DNA of 64,000 nucleotides. It comes from Nemophila menziesii (Eukaryota > Streptophyta > Magnoliopsida > Boraginales > Hydrophyllaceae). Positions 13,404-23,465 of this stretch are shown here, one piece after another; positions within the stretch are counted from its first letter, which is position 1; each line of letters begins with the position of its first letter. The stretch covers positions 19,144,001 to 19,208,000 of the forward strand of contig JARWIR010000008.1 of the NCBI GenBank assembly GCA_029959085.1, read 5' to 3'. A program made the translations under genes and the position numbers. The notes under the pieces were generated by a model that saw only the letters and a list, made by a program, of their open reading frames with translations, was not told the origin of the DNA and did not search any database.

Positions 13404-13757
13404 AGAATAAGAATAATTTAGACATTATGACATAGTAATACAAGAATATTTCCTTTCTAATGACACCAAATCGAAAGGATTGAATATATAGTATCGTAAG
13501 GAATTAAAAGAATCCTTTAATAAACTTTCCTTTCTAATTATTTCTAATCCAAACAAAAAAAAGAATTCTTATTATCTTTTAATATAACACATCCCTTCTA
13601 ATTTTCCAATCCAATTCTTAAATCTGAGAATTAGTTTCATTTTAAAAGTGTAAGAAAATCTAAATAAACAAATTGGAGTCAATAAAGTCGATAGAGTCAA
13701 TAAGTTGTGTGATCTTTTATCCCAAAGAAAACCTTCATGCTTATTCTTTAAACAATT

Positions 13758-13985
13758 TTATCGAAAATGTGGAGGATTTGACGAAAGCGGACATCGCCAT
13801 ATTAAATCGAAATTTACTTCATTTACATTCCAATTGCAAGTCAAACACGCCGGTTGTTTTAAACCATTTAATCCAACATCTCCTTCGATTATAAACGGTT
13901 TACAATCTCCCCCGATATATTCAACAACACCGTTACCACTTCGAATAATATTACCTCCATAAAAATATAACCACATATAACTCAT
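13758..13985 (-). pseudogene. Possible MULE transposase N-terminal fragment
   Basis: An open frame of 75 codons containing YFYGGNIIRSGNGVVEYIGG and then VNEVNFDLIWRCPL. The pattern of an aromatic stretch, a GG, YxGG and VNxxxxDLxWR resembles the N-terminal PB1-like segment that precedes many plant Mutator-like transposases. No transposase core (DDE or SWIM zinc finger) is found near it, so at most this is a relic. The identification rests on motif memory only and should be treated as tentative. Confidence 0.4.
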
Positions 13986-13989
13986 ATTA

Positions 13990-14310
13990 ACCTAAAAACA
14001 CAATAAATATAACATAATCAATACTAAATCAAAGACAACAAATACATTATAATCAATATCAAAATAAACTCATACAAATAATTATTTCTCCAACTACTAT
14101 AAATTATACCAATAAAATCTAAATTTTCAAACTTATATACAATATATAATAACAAATGAATAGAATAATTACATTTAAAATGAAATGTCCAAGGATTTGA
14201 TGGAAAAACTGAAAACTTCGGGCGAGTTTTTATTTGGTGTGGGCGTAGGAGAAAAAAGGGTATCGAAATAGGGTAGAAATGAGGAGGGTTTCTATTTTAA
14301 CCCTTAAATC
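13990..14310. other. AT-rich stretch, nothing recognised
   Basis: No coding region or element ends are seen before the palindrome array begins. Confidence 0.4.
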
Positions 14311-14500
14311 CCGTTAAAGGCGGTCATCCAATGACCATCTTTATTTCTTTACCTAAATCGTTAAGAAGGCGGTGGTCAAATGACCATATTTAATTAAAAG
14401 AACAGATTTGGTGAAAGGGGGTCATTCGATGACCGTATTTCTCTTAAAACACGAGACTAATGAAAGACGGTCGTCGGAAGACCTTCTTTTAAGGGAGGCG
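14310..14500. repeat. Array of four palindromes spaced about 50 bp
   Basis: Four hairpin-forming sites: GGTCATCCAATGACC (14,322-14,336), GGTCAAATGACC (14,374-14,385), GGTCATTCGATGACC (14,420-14,434) and GGTCGTCGGAAGACC (14,469-14,483). Start-to-start spacing is 52, 46 and 49 bp. Each is preceded by a purine-rich AAAGGCGG-like stretch and followed by a T-rich one. Such GGCGGTC-rich subterminal arrays are reminiscent of transposase-binding regions of CACTA elements, but no CACTA terminus was found. Confidence 0.7.
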
Positions 14501-14960
14501 GCAAACGGACCGCGGCCAAAGTGGTGGATTCCCAATTTCTTCCCCATGTATGTTTTTTGCCAGCTATTTTTGTAAAAAAGTTAAAAAAAACTCTTCAATG
14601 TAACTAAGAATTGTATTGGATCAATTAAGCGTTGCCTTTTACCAAAATAAAGAAAAACTACTACAGATAAATTATTTATTACATAATTAGATATATCATT
14701 ATTTTATATAAAAGTATTCCTTTATTAATTACATTAATATATAAAATATCATATGAAAATATTTATTTATATAAAATAATATATAGTCAAATTAAAGAAG
14801 ATATATTTTTTAAAGAACACTTAATACTTCAAAAACCATGTATTTTTGGTAATTTTTAGAAATATATGGTATTATATTTAAATACTAGGTAAATCATGTG
14901 TCTTAAGTCACGTAACAAAATTTTTGTTTTGTTGAAGGGGAAGGAACCTAGGTTCCGTGG
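14500..14960. other. AT-rich stretch, nothing recognised
   Basis: Very AT-rich with short homopolymers. No gene, element end or RNA is recognised. Confidence 0.4.
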
Positions 14961-14964
14961 GTGA

Positions 14965-15310
14965 AAGTCAAGATTAAGGTTAACATTAAGGTTAAGGTTA
15001 AGTTAAAGTTCAAGGGTAATCTAACGGTAAGGTTAAGGTTAAGGTTAATGTTTAGGTCAATGTTAAAGTTATAGTTAAGATTTAAGATTTAATGTTTAAG
15101 GTTAATATTTAACAAGATATAAGGTTTGAGGTCGAATATTAGCGCGATGAATCTTCATTTGGTTAAGGTTAAGATAAAATTAAAGGTAAAGGTTAAAATT
15201 TCAAGGTTTAAGGTAAAGTTTAAGGTTAAGGTTAATGTTATGATTAAGACTAAGGTTAAGGTTCAAGGTTAAAGGTTATAAGTTTAAGTTTTATTTTTAA
15301 GGTAGAGGTT
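14965..15310. repeat. Degenerate GGTTAA minisatellite
   Basis: About 340 bp dominated by AAGGTTAAGGTTAA and one-base variants (GGTTAATG, GGTTTAAG, AAGTTAAAG). The hexamer differs from the usual plant telomere heptamer TTTAGGG, so this is not an ordinary interstitial telomere track. It is strongly strand-biased, with G on the plus strand and almost no C. Confidence 0.8.
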
Positions 15311-15371
15311 AAGTCATCTTCTCTCGTGAACGCAAGTACCAGTTTTATTGCAACAACATCGCAAAGGAAAG

Positions 15372-15393
15372 GAGGGGGGGGGGGGGGGGGGGG
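15372..15393. repeat. Poly-G run of about 20 bases
   Basis: An uninterrupted G run after GGAAAGGA. Length calls across such runs are unreliable, so the exact count may be wrong. Confidence 0.7.
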
Positions 15394-15436
15394 AACTGCA
15401 ATTTTTTTTTGTTGAAAACTAAGATGAAATTAATTA

Positions 15437-15665
15437 CTCCCCCGATCCAAAATAAATATGCACTTACTAAAGTTGTAATTTTAAAACAATTGTCCACGTA
15501 TAATATCAAAACATTTTTTTCCCATTATTCCTCTATTAAAATATAGAATATAGGTTTCTATTTAATATTTATTATTTCAAGATACTTAGTAATAGAGAAT
15601 GTAATAATTATATTTTTTATTTTATGTAAAAATCTATGTGGACAATTATTTAGGAACAAATGAAG
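15437..15665. mobile_element. Stowaway-like MITE, 229 bp
   Basis: It begins CTCCCCCGATCCAAAATAAA, and the reverse complement of its other end reads CTTCATTTGTTCCTAAATAA. It is flanked by TA on both sides (15,435-36 and 15,666-67). The CTCCCTCCGTTCC-like terminus and TA duplication are hallmarks of Stowaway elements mobilised by Tc1/mariner transposases. Both ends also share ACAATTGTCCAC-like subterminal sequence. It is non-coding apart from a chance frame. Confidence 0.65.
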
Positions 15666-15854
15666 TAATATATAAGGGTTAGGTAGGGTTTTCAATTTTG
15701 AGGGGTAAACGTATACAAAATCCCCAACAATTACTAAATAGGAAGAAATAAAGCACGTGTAATAGGAGGGGTGACCTACAATGATCAATGTCCTTAATTA
15801 ATATATGTTAATGATAGTATTTTTATTTCATATACAAATTATATATATATATAT

Positions 15855-17700
15855 TTTTTTTTTTGGACGGGTAAAGAAATAAAAAGACAAAATACAGAAC
15901 AAAGGAACCAAAACAAATTAACCGATGCCTAACTTAGAGAAGTTGTTCAGAAGGGTATCTGTGGTCACGTGGTCTTGTAGTTCCCTGTGTCTGGCCTCTT
16001 TTGCTAGAAGATCTGCTCCTGTATTGAATCTACATGGGATGAGCTTGAAGAAAACTGAGCCCGATTCATCCGCCAGTTTTAAAATATGACTGATCCACGG
16101 TTTGAGCTCCCATCTAGCCGCCGACACTTGCTTGATACCTTGAATAAGATCAAGGTTGTCAGAGAATAAATTTTTCTCCTTGTTCAGCCATCGCCTCCCG
16201 ATTTCAAGTGCTGAGATGACCGTCTGTGCTTCCCCAGCTGTGTTGTTATACAATTTGCTATCCTTGTGTGTTTTATTCAAGATCCATTGTCTTTATTATG
16301 TTGAATAACCCCAATACCGGAAGATGCGCTTGGGTGAACGAGGCGTCAAAAGTGAACGCGAGGTCCGTATCAAAGTCGAGATCGGTATTCCTACTAGTGA
16401 TAGTGTTGGAGCATTCAGGGGGTATGTATCCGTTTCCAAACCAGTAATCCCCAAAATGCTTCTGAATATTGACGTTTGTGATTCGAATTACCTCAGCTGA
16501 ATTAACTTGAAGATTTGAGAGTCTACTTTTCATTTTTTCTTTCCAAATGTTCCATATCATAAGTAGCAAATAAAAAGTTACGACTTCTGGTTTCCAACCC
16601 CCCGCAGTAAAAAGTTTGATCATATTTAATATCCAGTCTCCAAGGTTGGCCTCTGATTGGTCGATATGTAATTGTAGAGCCGAGCCTGCCCAAATAATTT
16701 TTGATAATCCACAGGTAAGAAGAAGATGTTCCACGGTTTCTAGTTCCGCACAGCACCAACGACAATTACTTTGTGCTTCGCATCTCCTTATTTCGAGATT
16801 TCTACCTGTCGGAATAGCATTATTGCAAGCTTTCCAATTAAAGATCTTAACCTTTTGCGGTACGTTTGACTACCAAATTGTTCTCGGAGTGTGCTTTTTG
16901 TAGGTATTCCAGTTGATTAGTGTGGAGCTTCAAAGATATCATGATATGTAAGCACTTTGTATCCTGTTTTCGTCACGTACTCACCATTGTTTGCGTGTGG
17001 CCAGACGAGCTTGTCAGGATAATCTGTCAAAAAGAATCTTTCTCAGAGTATAACGGGGATGATCGGCCTAGGGAAAATATCATTAAGCAATTCTGTTTTC
17101 CAGTATGTTGAATCATTGATCCATAACTCGTTTAGATTTTCAAGTTGACATCCTGGTGGTCTTTCTAGTTTCCATTGAGAGTCTAACCATTTATCGTTCC
17201 AAATATTAATCGATTTACCGTTACCTATCTGGAATTTTCCGTATTTTTAAGCAAATCACGGCCCTCAGTTCAACTTGCCCAGGACCATGATCTACATTGT
17301 CTAAATTTAACGTTAAGAAAATTAGATTTCGAGAAGTAAATACCTTCAAGGAGGCGAGCCGCCAGTGTTTTCGGATTATTAAAGATTCACCATCCTTGTG
17401 CAGCCAACAAAGCCGTGTTCATCCTCTTAAAGTCTTTAAAGCCCACACCTCCAATAAGTTTGTTGACCGCTAATTTTTCCATGGGAGCCAGTATATTCTT
17501 GATTTTTCACCTGAATTCCACCAAACGTTCGAGATTGCGGAGATTAATTTGCTACAGAAAGTAATTGGGAATGAAAAAATAGACATAGAATATGCAGGTT
17601 TAAGCCTGAAGGGCAGCTTTAATGAGAACCTCCTTGCCTCCCTCAGACAAGAGATGTGCTTTCCATCCTTCCGTTTTGTCGAATAGTTTTTCTGTATGTT
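15855..17700 (-). mobile_element. 5'-truncated L1-type LINE (family L), reverse transcriptase thumb to 3' end
   Basis: On the minus strand it starts inside the reverse transcriptase near 17,695 (KLFDKTEGWKAHLLSEGGKE) and continues through the linker and RNase H to an A-tail seen as T at about 15,855-15,864. Its 3' end reads GTCC followed by A, as in the LINE at 18.75-21.5 kb, which is the same family. 5' truncation is the usual result of incomplete target-primed reverse transcription. I could not find a convincing target duplication. Confidence 0.85.
15918..17695 (-). pseudogene. LINE ORF2 C-terminal part, broken
   Basis: Recognisable pieces on the minus strand are a reverse-transcriptase thumb at about 17,690-16,900, a zinc-ribbon linker (16,734-16,273: MEHLLLTCGLSKIIWAGSAL) and an RNase H domain (16,280-15,918). 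The RNase H domain includes SDNLDLIQGIKQVSAARWEL and ends FSKLGIG-stop. Several frameshifts and stops separate them. The RNase H tail is collinear with the copies ending near 21,440 and 57,591, which groups the three insertions into one family. Confidence 0.8.
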
Positions 17701-18340
17701 TTTAATTATAGGTATAGTAATTTATAGTTAATATACTAGGAAAGTCTAAAATATTATATTAGTTTTAAGCAATTTTGTTTAATAAGTTGTGTATTTGATA
17801 TATATCTAACTTTTTTAAAATAATATGTCACTTTTTAAAATAAGTGAATGTTTATTCAATATCCTATAAGTATAAATTCAAATGTTAAATAAAGATTAAG
17901 GACATTTTCAATGAATTTTTATGAAAAATCATTAAACTCATTTTTTAAGTTTATCACTGAATATTTTTCTTAATTTTTATTTTACCATCCACTTTAACGA
18001 ATCCGTTTACACAATTTATGTAACGCTTTATTAATTTTAAATATTATTTCTATTAAGAGTTAATTTAAAGTTTCATTTAAATTTTTCAAATTCTCAAAAT
18101 GGATCCTAATCCATGTAATATATAAATTGAAAAACAAAGCCATGTTCGTTTATACTCAAGATAAAAAAATCTTTGCTATAGAAAATTGAGACAATTCGTA
18201 ACCATAGCTTCTTTTTGTGACGTTAATGTTCTTTAGATTCTTGCTAAATCACTTGTTTTATATTGTTTTGTAATACAAATGTTTTCTTTATTTGTAGTCG
18301 TTTAGGGTTAAATTTGGAATAAAATCTTACTTGCTTATTG
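17701..18340. other. AT-rich stretch, nothing recognised
   Basis: No coding region, element end or RNA gene is seen. Confidence 0.4.
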
Positions 18341-18386
18341 AGATAAAAAGGTTTTTTTTTTTTTTTTTTGGACAGATAAAAAGGTT
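18341..18386 (-). mobile_element. LINE insertion reduced to its A-tail, with 13-bp target duplication
   Basis: The 13-bp sequence AGATAAAAAGGTT occurs at 18,341-18,353 and again at 18,374-18,386. Between them lie only 20 bases, T16 followed by GGAC. On the minus strand this is GTCC plus an A-tail, exactly the 3' end of the family L LINEs at 15.85 and 21.48 kb. It is best read as an extreme 5' truncation during target-primed reverse transcription. Confidence 0.8.
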
Positions 18387-18749
18387 ACAAAACAAAATTA
18401 TATGTTTAGCTATTTTGTTCGATAACAATACATTATGAAATTAGTCTCCTAGATATATTTGAGGGATTCAACGAACTTGGATTCCAATAGTATTTTTATT
18501 TTAACAGAATTATATGTTTACTATTTTCACCACCTATATTTATAATAGCCCCTATGAGAATTTAAAAAACCATCTCTTTGGAAAATATTGAAGGTTGTAA
18601 ACCAATTAATAAACCTTGGTTATTAATTGGAGATTTTAATTGTATTAGATATCAAGTGGATAAACTTGGAGGAACACTTAATTATAAAAAAATCGTTAAC
18701 AAAATTAACTCTTTTATTAATAGAAATGTTCTAGAAGAGCCTGATAACT

Positions 18750-21490
18750 ATAGTTGTAGGTTATTAACACATGAGATTGGTCGAAAGTCCCCAATACCTT
18801 CCTGGGTTTCCCCTTTTGGTATTAGGGTGACCAAAGTCTCATTTAGCTTATCGAGAGATATATTATTCAAGAAGAAGTCCTGAACCATAAGTAAAACATC
18901 ATTCCGTATAATAATAGCAAAGATATTGGCTAATAGGCTACAGGGCATAATGGATATAATTGTCTCTCCGACACAATCAGCTTTCATTAAGAATAGGGCA
19001 ATACAAGACAACATATTGATAGCCCAAGAGATATCTTTCTTTATGAAACGGAAAAGGAAGAACCCAAAGCCAATGGCGGCGGTAAAGCTAGACATGGCTA
19101 AGGCATACGATCAGGTGCGTTGGGACTTTCTTCTCTTAGTTCTACGTAAGTTAGGCTTTTGCAAAAAATGGATATGTTGGATCTTGAATTGTATATCCTT
19201 TGTCACCCTTCAGCTTAATTTTAACGGTGAGAGACTTCGTAAATTTAAATCTAAAAGGGGCCTAAGGCAAGGGGACCCGTTATCCCCTTTTCTTTTTTCC
19301 CTTATGTCGGAGTCCCTCATTAGCCTCATTGAGCAAAAAGTGGAACAAGGTATGTTGAAAGGAATACAGATAACTAGAAATTGCCCAAATATAACACACT
19401 TACTTTTTGCTGATGACTCACTTTTCTTTCTAACAATTGATGATCTAGAAGTTAAAACCTTCCGAGAATGTGTTTCCAAGTATTGTGCAGGTTCTGGCCA
19501 GCGGATTAACTTCATGAAATCCTCTGTATGCTTTAGTAGAGACACCCCGATAGAATGTAGAATAAAGGTTTCATCAGATATTGGAATACAAGAGAAGGAG
19601 GACCTTGGGAAATACTTGGGAATACCACTATGTCACAAGCGGTCAAAGATACAATCGCTTCAGTGGATTGCTGAAAAAGTATTCAAACATACGGAAGGAT
19701 GGAAAGCACAACTGTTATCCGATGGGGGAAAAGAGGTGCTACAAGCTATACTGATATACTCAATGTCGATTTTTTCTTTCCCGACAACTTTTTGTAATAA
19801 GTTAATCTCGGCAATCTCGAATTTTTGGTGGAACTCGGACGAAAAATCCCGAATTCACTGGTTAGCATGGGAGGAGTTAGCGGTAAGCAAATTAATAGGT
19901 GGTATGGGTTTTAGAGACTTTAAGAAAATGAATACGGCGCTACTGGCAGCACAAGCATGGCGAATAATGAACAACCCGAGTTCATTAGTTGCCAGGCTTC
20001 TTAAGGGTATCTATTTTCCTAATGGTAACTTTCTCGATATAAAACTAAGACAATCTCGAACATGGTCATGGGCTAGCCTGATAGAAGGACGCGATTTGTT
20101 AAAGAAATACGGTAAATATCAAATAGGTAATGGAGAAAATATCAATATTTGGACGGACACGTGGTTGGATACAAAATGGAAGTTAGAAAAGCCGAGCCAC
20201 TGCGAAATACACAAGGTCAAAGAACTTTGGAATGAGGGTACGACGGAATGGGACACGGAGATATTGGATGAATTGTTTCTGGGGCCAATTATACCAATTA
20301 TCCTAAGGGAAAAAGCCTATGGTGAAGAGGTACCAGATAAATGGATATGGCCTCACACAAGAAATGGAGAATATGTAACGAAATCCGGCTATCAGATAAT
20401 TACTGAGACAGAAATATCAAGGACACCAGGATAGTCTAACGTGGTACAAATTGAAAGCAAGCTATGGGTTGCCGTTTGGCATTCTAATATACCCGCAAAG
20501 GTCAGGATTTTTGCATGGAAGGCTTGTAGTAATGCTACACCAACAGGAAGAAATTTAGTACAACGACACTGCGACGTGGACGGAGAGTGCCAATGGTGTA
20601 ATATGGAACAGGAAACGGTTGAACATTTGCTGCTTACATGTGAGATTGCTAAGATTGTCTGGGCGGGCTCTGCTTTACAAATCTATATCAATCAAACAGT
20701 TGAACATTTGGGGGAATGGATATTGGCGATTGTCGATACTTTTGTTCAAGGAGGGTGGAGACGGGAAGTGATTATATCATATGTGCTTTTGTTACTCTGG
20801 AACATATGGAAGTCAAAGATGAAAAGTCGGCATACGAACCAGAAAATTGACACCGATGGTATCATTAGATCCGTAAACAAGCATATGGGTGAACGGTTTG
20901 GTAGAGAATGGGAGACAAGTCAGTCACCAGGAGAACAGACAATGAATGTAACAGAAAGACCAGCGGAAGAGTTACAATTTCATCACGCGCATTGCATTTA
21001 CGTGTGATACATCGTTTGAGCGACCTCATCTACCAACTGGAATCGGAGTGGTGCAAATAGACAAAGAAACGGGTAAAAGAACGGACCACTCTGCAATTGC
21101 TACGTGTAATACGAGTGAGGAAGGGGAAGCGCAAGCGGTGATAGTAGCTTTAAACCAAGCAATTAAGGACAAGAACGGGGAGGTCACTATCTTCTCGGAT
21201 TACCTCGAACTGATTCGGGGTACCCAGCAGGTGTCGGCGGCTAGTTGAAAACTTCGACCATGGATTTGGCAGATTAAAAGACTGGAAAAGGAAATAGGCC
21301 CAGTCTTTTTCAAGCACATCCCCAGACGTTTTAATGGTCGGGCAGACAACTTAGCAAAGCAAGCCAGGCACAGGGCACAAAAGGAAGGGGAGAACAATGT
21401 TAATTCACTACTTTCTCAATTCTCTCGATTAGGAATAGGCTAATAAATTTAGAATACTGGTGTAATTGAAATGTATTAAGCGTCCAAAAA
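18750..21490 (+). mobile_element. Family L LINE, 5'-truncated with inverted 5' end
   Basis: The forward part runs from about 18,905 to the A-tail at about 21,485. The first about 155 bp (18,750-18,905) belong to the same LINE but in reverse orientation. Read on the minus strand they encode VQDFFLNNISLDKLNETLV and then GDFRPISCVNN, the residues that directly precede the forward start IIAKILANRLQ. An inverted 5' segment adjoining the forward segment is the classic product of twin priming. The insertion splits the older family A LINE. The host sequence on the two sides shares ATAAC, but a clean target duplication is not visible. Confidence 0.85.
18903..21443 (+). pseudogene. LINE ORF2 fragment: reverse transcriptase, linker, RNase H
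   Basis: The 18,926-20,434 frame holds the reverse transcriptase: SPTQSAFIKNRAIQDNI, MAAVKLDMAKAYDQVRWDFL, RGLRQGDPLSPFLF and the catalytic FADD in HLLFADDSLFF. It is interrupted by a TAG at 20,432-34 and continues in the same frame at 20,441-21,007 with the zinc-ribbon linker (CQWCNMEQETVEHLLLTC). A frameshift near 20,980 leads into RNase H (GIGVVQIDKETGKR, SDYLELIRGTQQVSAAS). A TGA at 21,246-48, where the family has W, precedes the end RLGIG-stop at 21,441-43. The endonuclease and ORF1 are missing, so the copy is dead on arrival. Confidence 0.88.
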
Positions 21491-23465
21491 AAAACACTAA
21501 ATAACGTGTTATGGAGTAATTTATACCCTCAAGCTTGGGTAGCAGTAGTCCCTGCTATAGGCTCTGACCACTCTCCATTTGTCCTCCACATGGATACTAC
21601 TAATATTATTAATAAAAAGAGATTCTATTTTGAATCCTTTCGGACATTGGACAATGATTGTCTGAATATTATTAAAGAAGTATGGAAAAAGTTTGATAAC
21701 TTACGAGGCACACCCACAACCATTATTACTTACAAACTTAAAAAGTCCAGCCTAAAGCTCTATACATGGAACAAAAAAAGTTTAATAACAAGAAAATTGA
21801 GACCCTAATGGGTAAAATTGAAAAAAAGATTAGCAATAATCACCTCCTGGATCACTCTTGGGAGGAATATAACTCTCCTGTTAAAACACTTGAAGAAACA
21901 TGGACTAGAGAAGAAATGTTTTGGAAAGATAGATCAAGAAATGACCGGCTTAATAAGGGTGACAAAACACCCAATATTTCTATATAATTACGAAAGAAAG
22001 AAGAAAAAGAAATACTATTAAGAGAATCACTAACTCAGCCGGTGAATGGATAGAAGAAAAAAGTGAAATTACTAAGGAAATTAAAACTTATTCTAACTAC
22101 ATTAATCAAACAATAAGCCCTAGGGACTTTAGTCACATTCTAAGCCTTGTGGAGCCTACCATAACCCCTCAAATTAACAGTGAATCGAATAAACCTATAA
22201 ATGAACAAAAATAAAAAAGGCAGCATGGGAGCTTGGGGCAAACAAGGCCCCAGGCCCAGATTGATATAGGAGTTTGTTTTACAAAACATACTAGAAATAT
22301 ATCAAGTTGGATATTATGAGAATCATAAATGACTATTGGAATAATGAGGGGTGTTTTGGTGAGATACACAACACCATTATAACTCTCATTCCAAAAATTA
22401 ATAAACCTACTCATATAAGAAATTTTAGGTCAATTAGTTGCTCTAATTTATTATATAAAATTATCTCAAGATCTATAGTAAACAAACTTCAAACAATAAT
22501 GAACACTATAGTTGGTGAAAGCCAAACAACCTTCATACCAGGAAGATATATTCAATAAAATACATGTATAGCTCTTGAGTTGATAACCCATATTAAAAGA
22601 AAGAAAAAAACTAAAAAAAATATCTGGTTGATATCAAAGCAGACATATAAAAATATTATGAGTTTATTTAGTGGGTTTTCCTCAATGAACTCGTGACGAA
22701 AATGGGTTTTAAAGAGAACCGGGTCAATAAAATTATGACTTGCATTAAAACCATATCTTACTCTATTCCGATAAACAGGGAAGAGAACAAAATTAAGAAT
22801 CCCATTAGAGGAGTTAGGCAGGGGGACCCACTATAACCCCCACATTTCTGTGTAGTGTCGGAAACTCTTAATATAGTAATGAAACACAAGAAAAACAACC
22901 CTTTAATCAAGGGGGTTAAAATTGCAAAAGAATGCCCTAGTATTACTCATCTACAATTTTACTAATGACTTTGAAAGCTAATAATATTGAAACAATGGCG
23001 TTCAATGACTTTATGAGCAATTATAAAACTGCTACGGGTTCGGGCATATATTTAAATAAGTGTGGGGCAATTTTCAGCACCAACACCCCTGCAATTACTC
23101 AACTCATAATCGCTAGGAGATTAAATATGAAAAAAATGCAGAACCTAGGTAATTACTTTCCTTTAATTAAAAATCGAATTCAAACAAAGGAAAGGAAAAT
23201 TTATTCCTATAATTTCCTTTCCTTTACAAAGCTGGATCCAAACAATACATTAGGGATGCCAACTGAATAGGGGAGATCCAAGTCTAGGGATCTAAAATTT
23301 ATGATTGATAAAATGGAAAACTAGAAAAAACTATACCTTTCTGAGGCTGGTAGAGAAATACTAATAAATACTAATAAATACTAACTACATAATGTCTTCT
23401 TTCTTAATACCAGAAAACATTTGCAATATCGTCAATACAATCATTAAAGAATTCTGGTGGGATAA

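Larger units (their letters stand above)
6795..13640. mobile_element. Small inverted-repeat element interrupted by the LINE
   Basis: The sequence left of the LINE (about 6795-7028) and the sequence right of it (about 13,420-13,640) are inverted copies of each other. The clearest arms are 6883-6931 and 13,504-13,552, both built on TGTTTGGATTAGA followed by TTTATTAAAGGATT. Without the LINE the element would be about 0.45-0.5 kb, non-coding and able to fold back. The exact termini and the target duplication could not be fixed, so the outer coordinates are approximate and the superfamily is unknown. Confidence 0.5.

Noticed and set aside
14965..15310. Interstitial plant telomere
   Set aside because: The repeat is GGTTAA with variants, not TTTAGGG, and it is highly degenerate.
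15855..17700. Target duplication for the antisense LINE
   Set aside because: Sequences beside the T-run and beside the 5' end share only short AT-rich strings. No match is long enough to call.
18578..18883. 101-codon frame reading as one protein
   Set aside because: A chimera: the first half is the endonuclease of the old LINE, the second half is the antisense of the inverted segment of the younger LINE.
18748..19095. 115-codon minus-strand frame with reverse transcriptase motifs
   Set aside because: Only the part left of about 18,905 is real LINE sequence, as the inverted segment. The rest is antisense of the forward reverse transcriptase.
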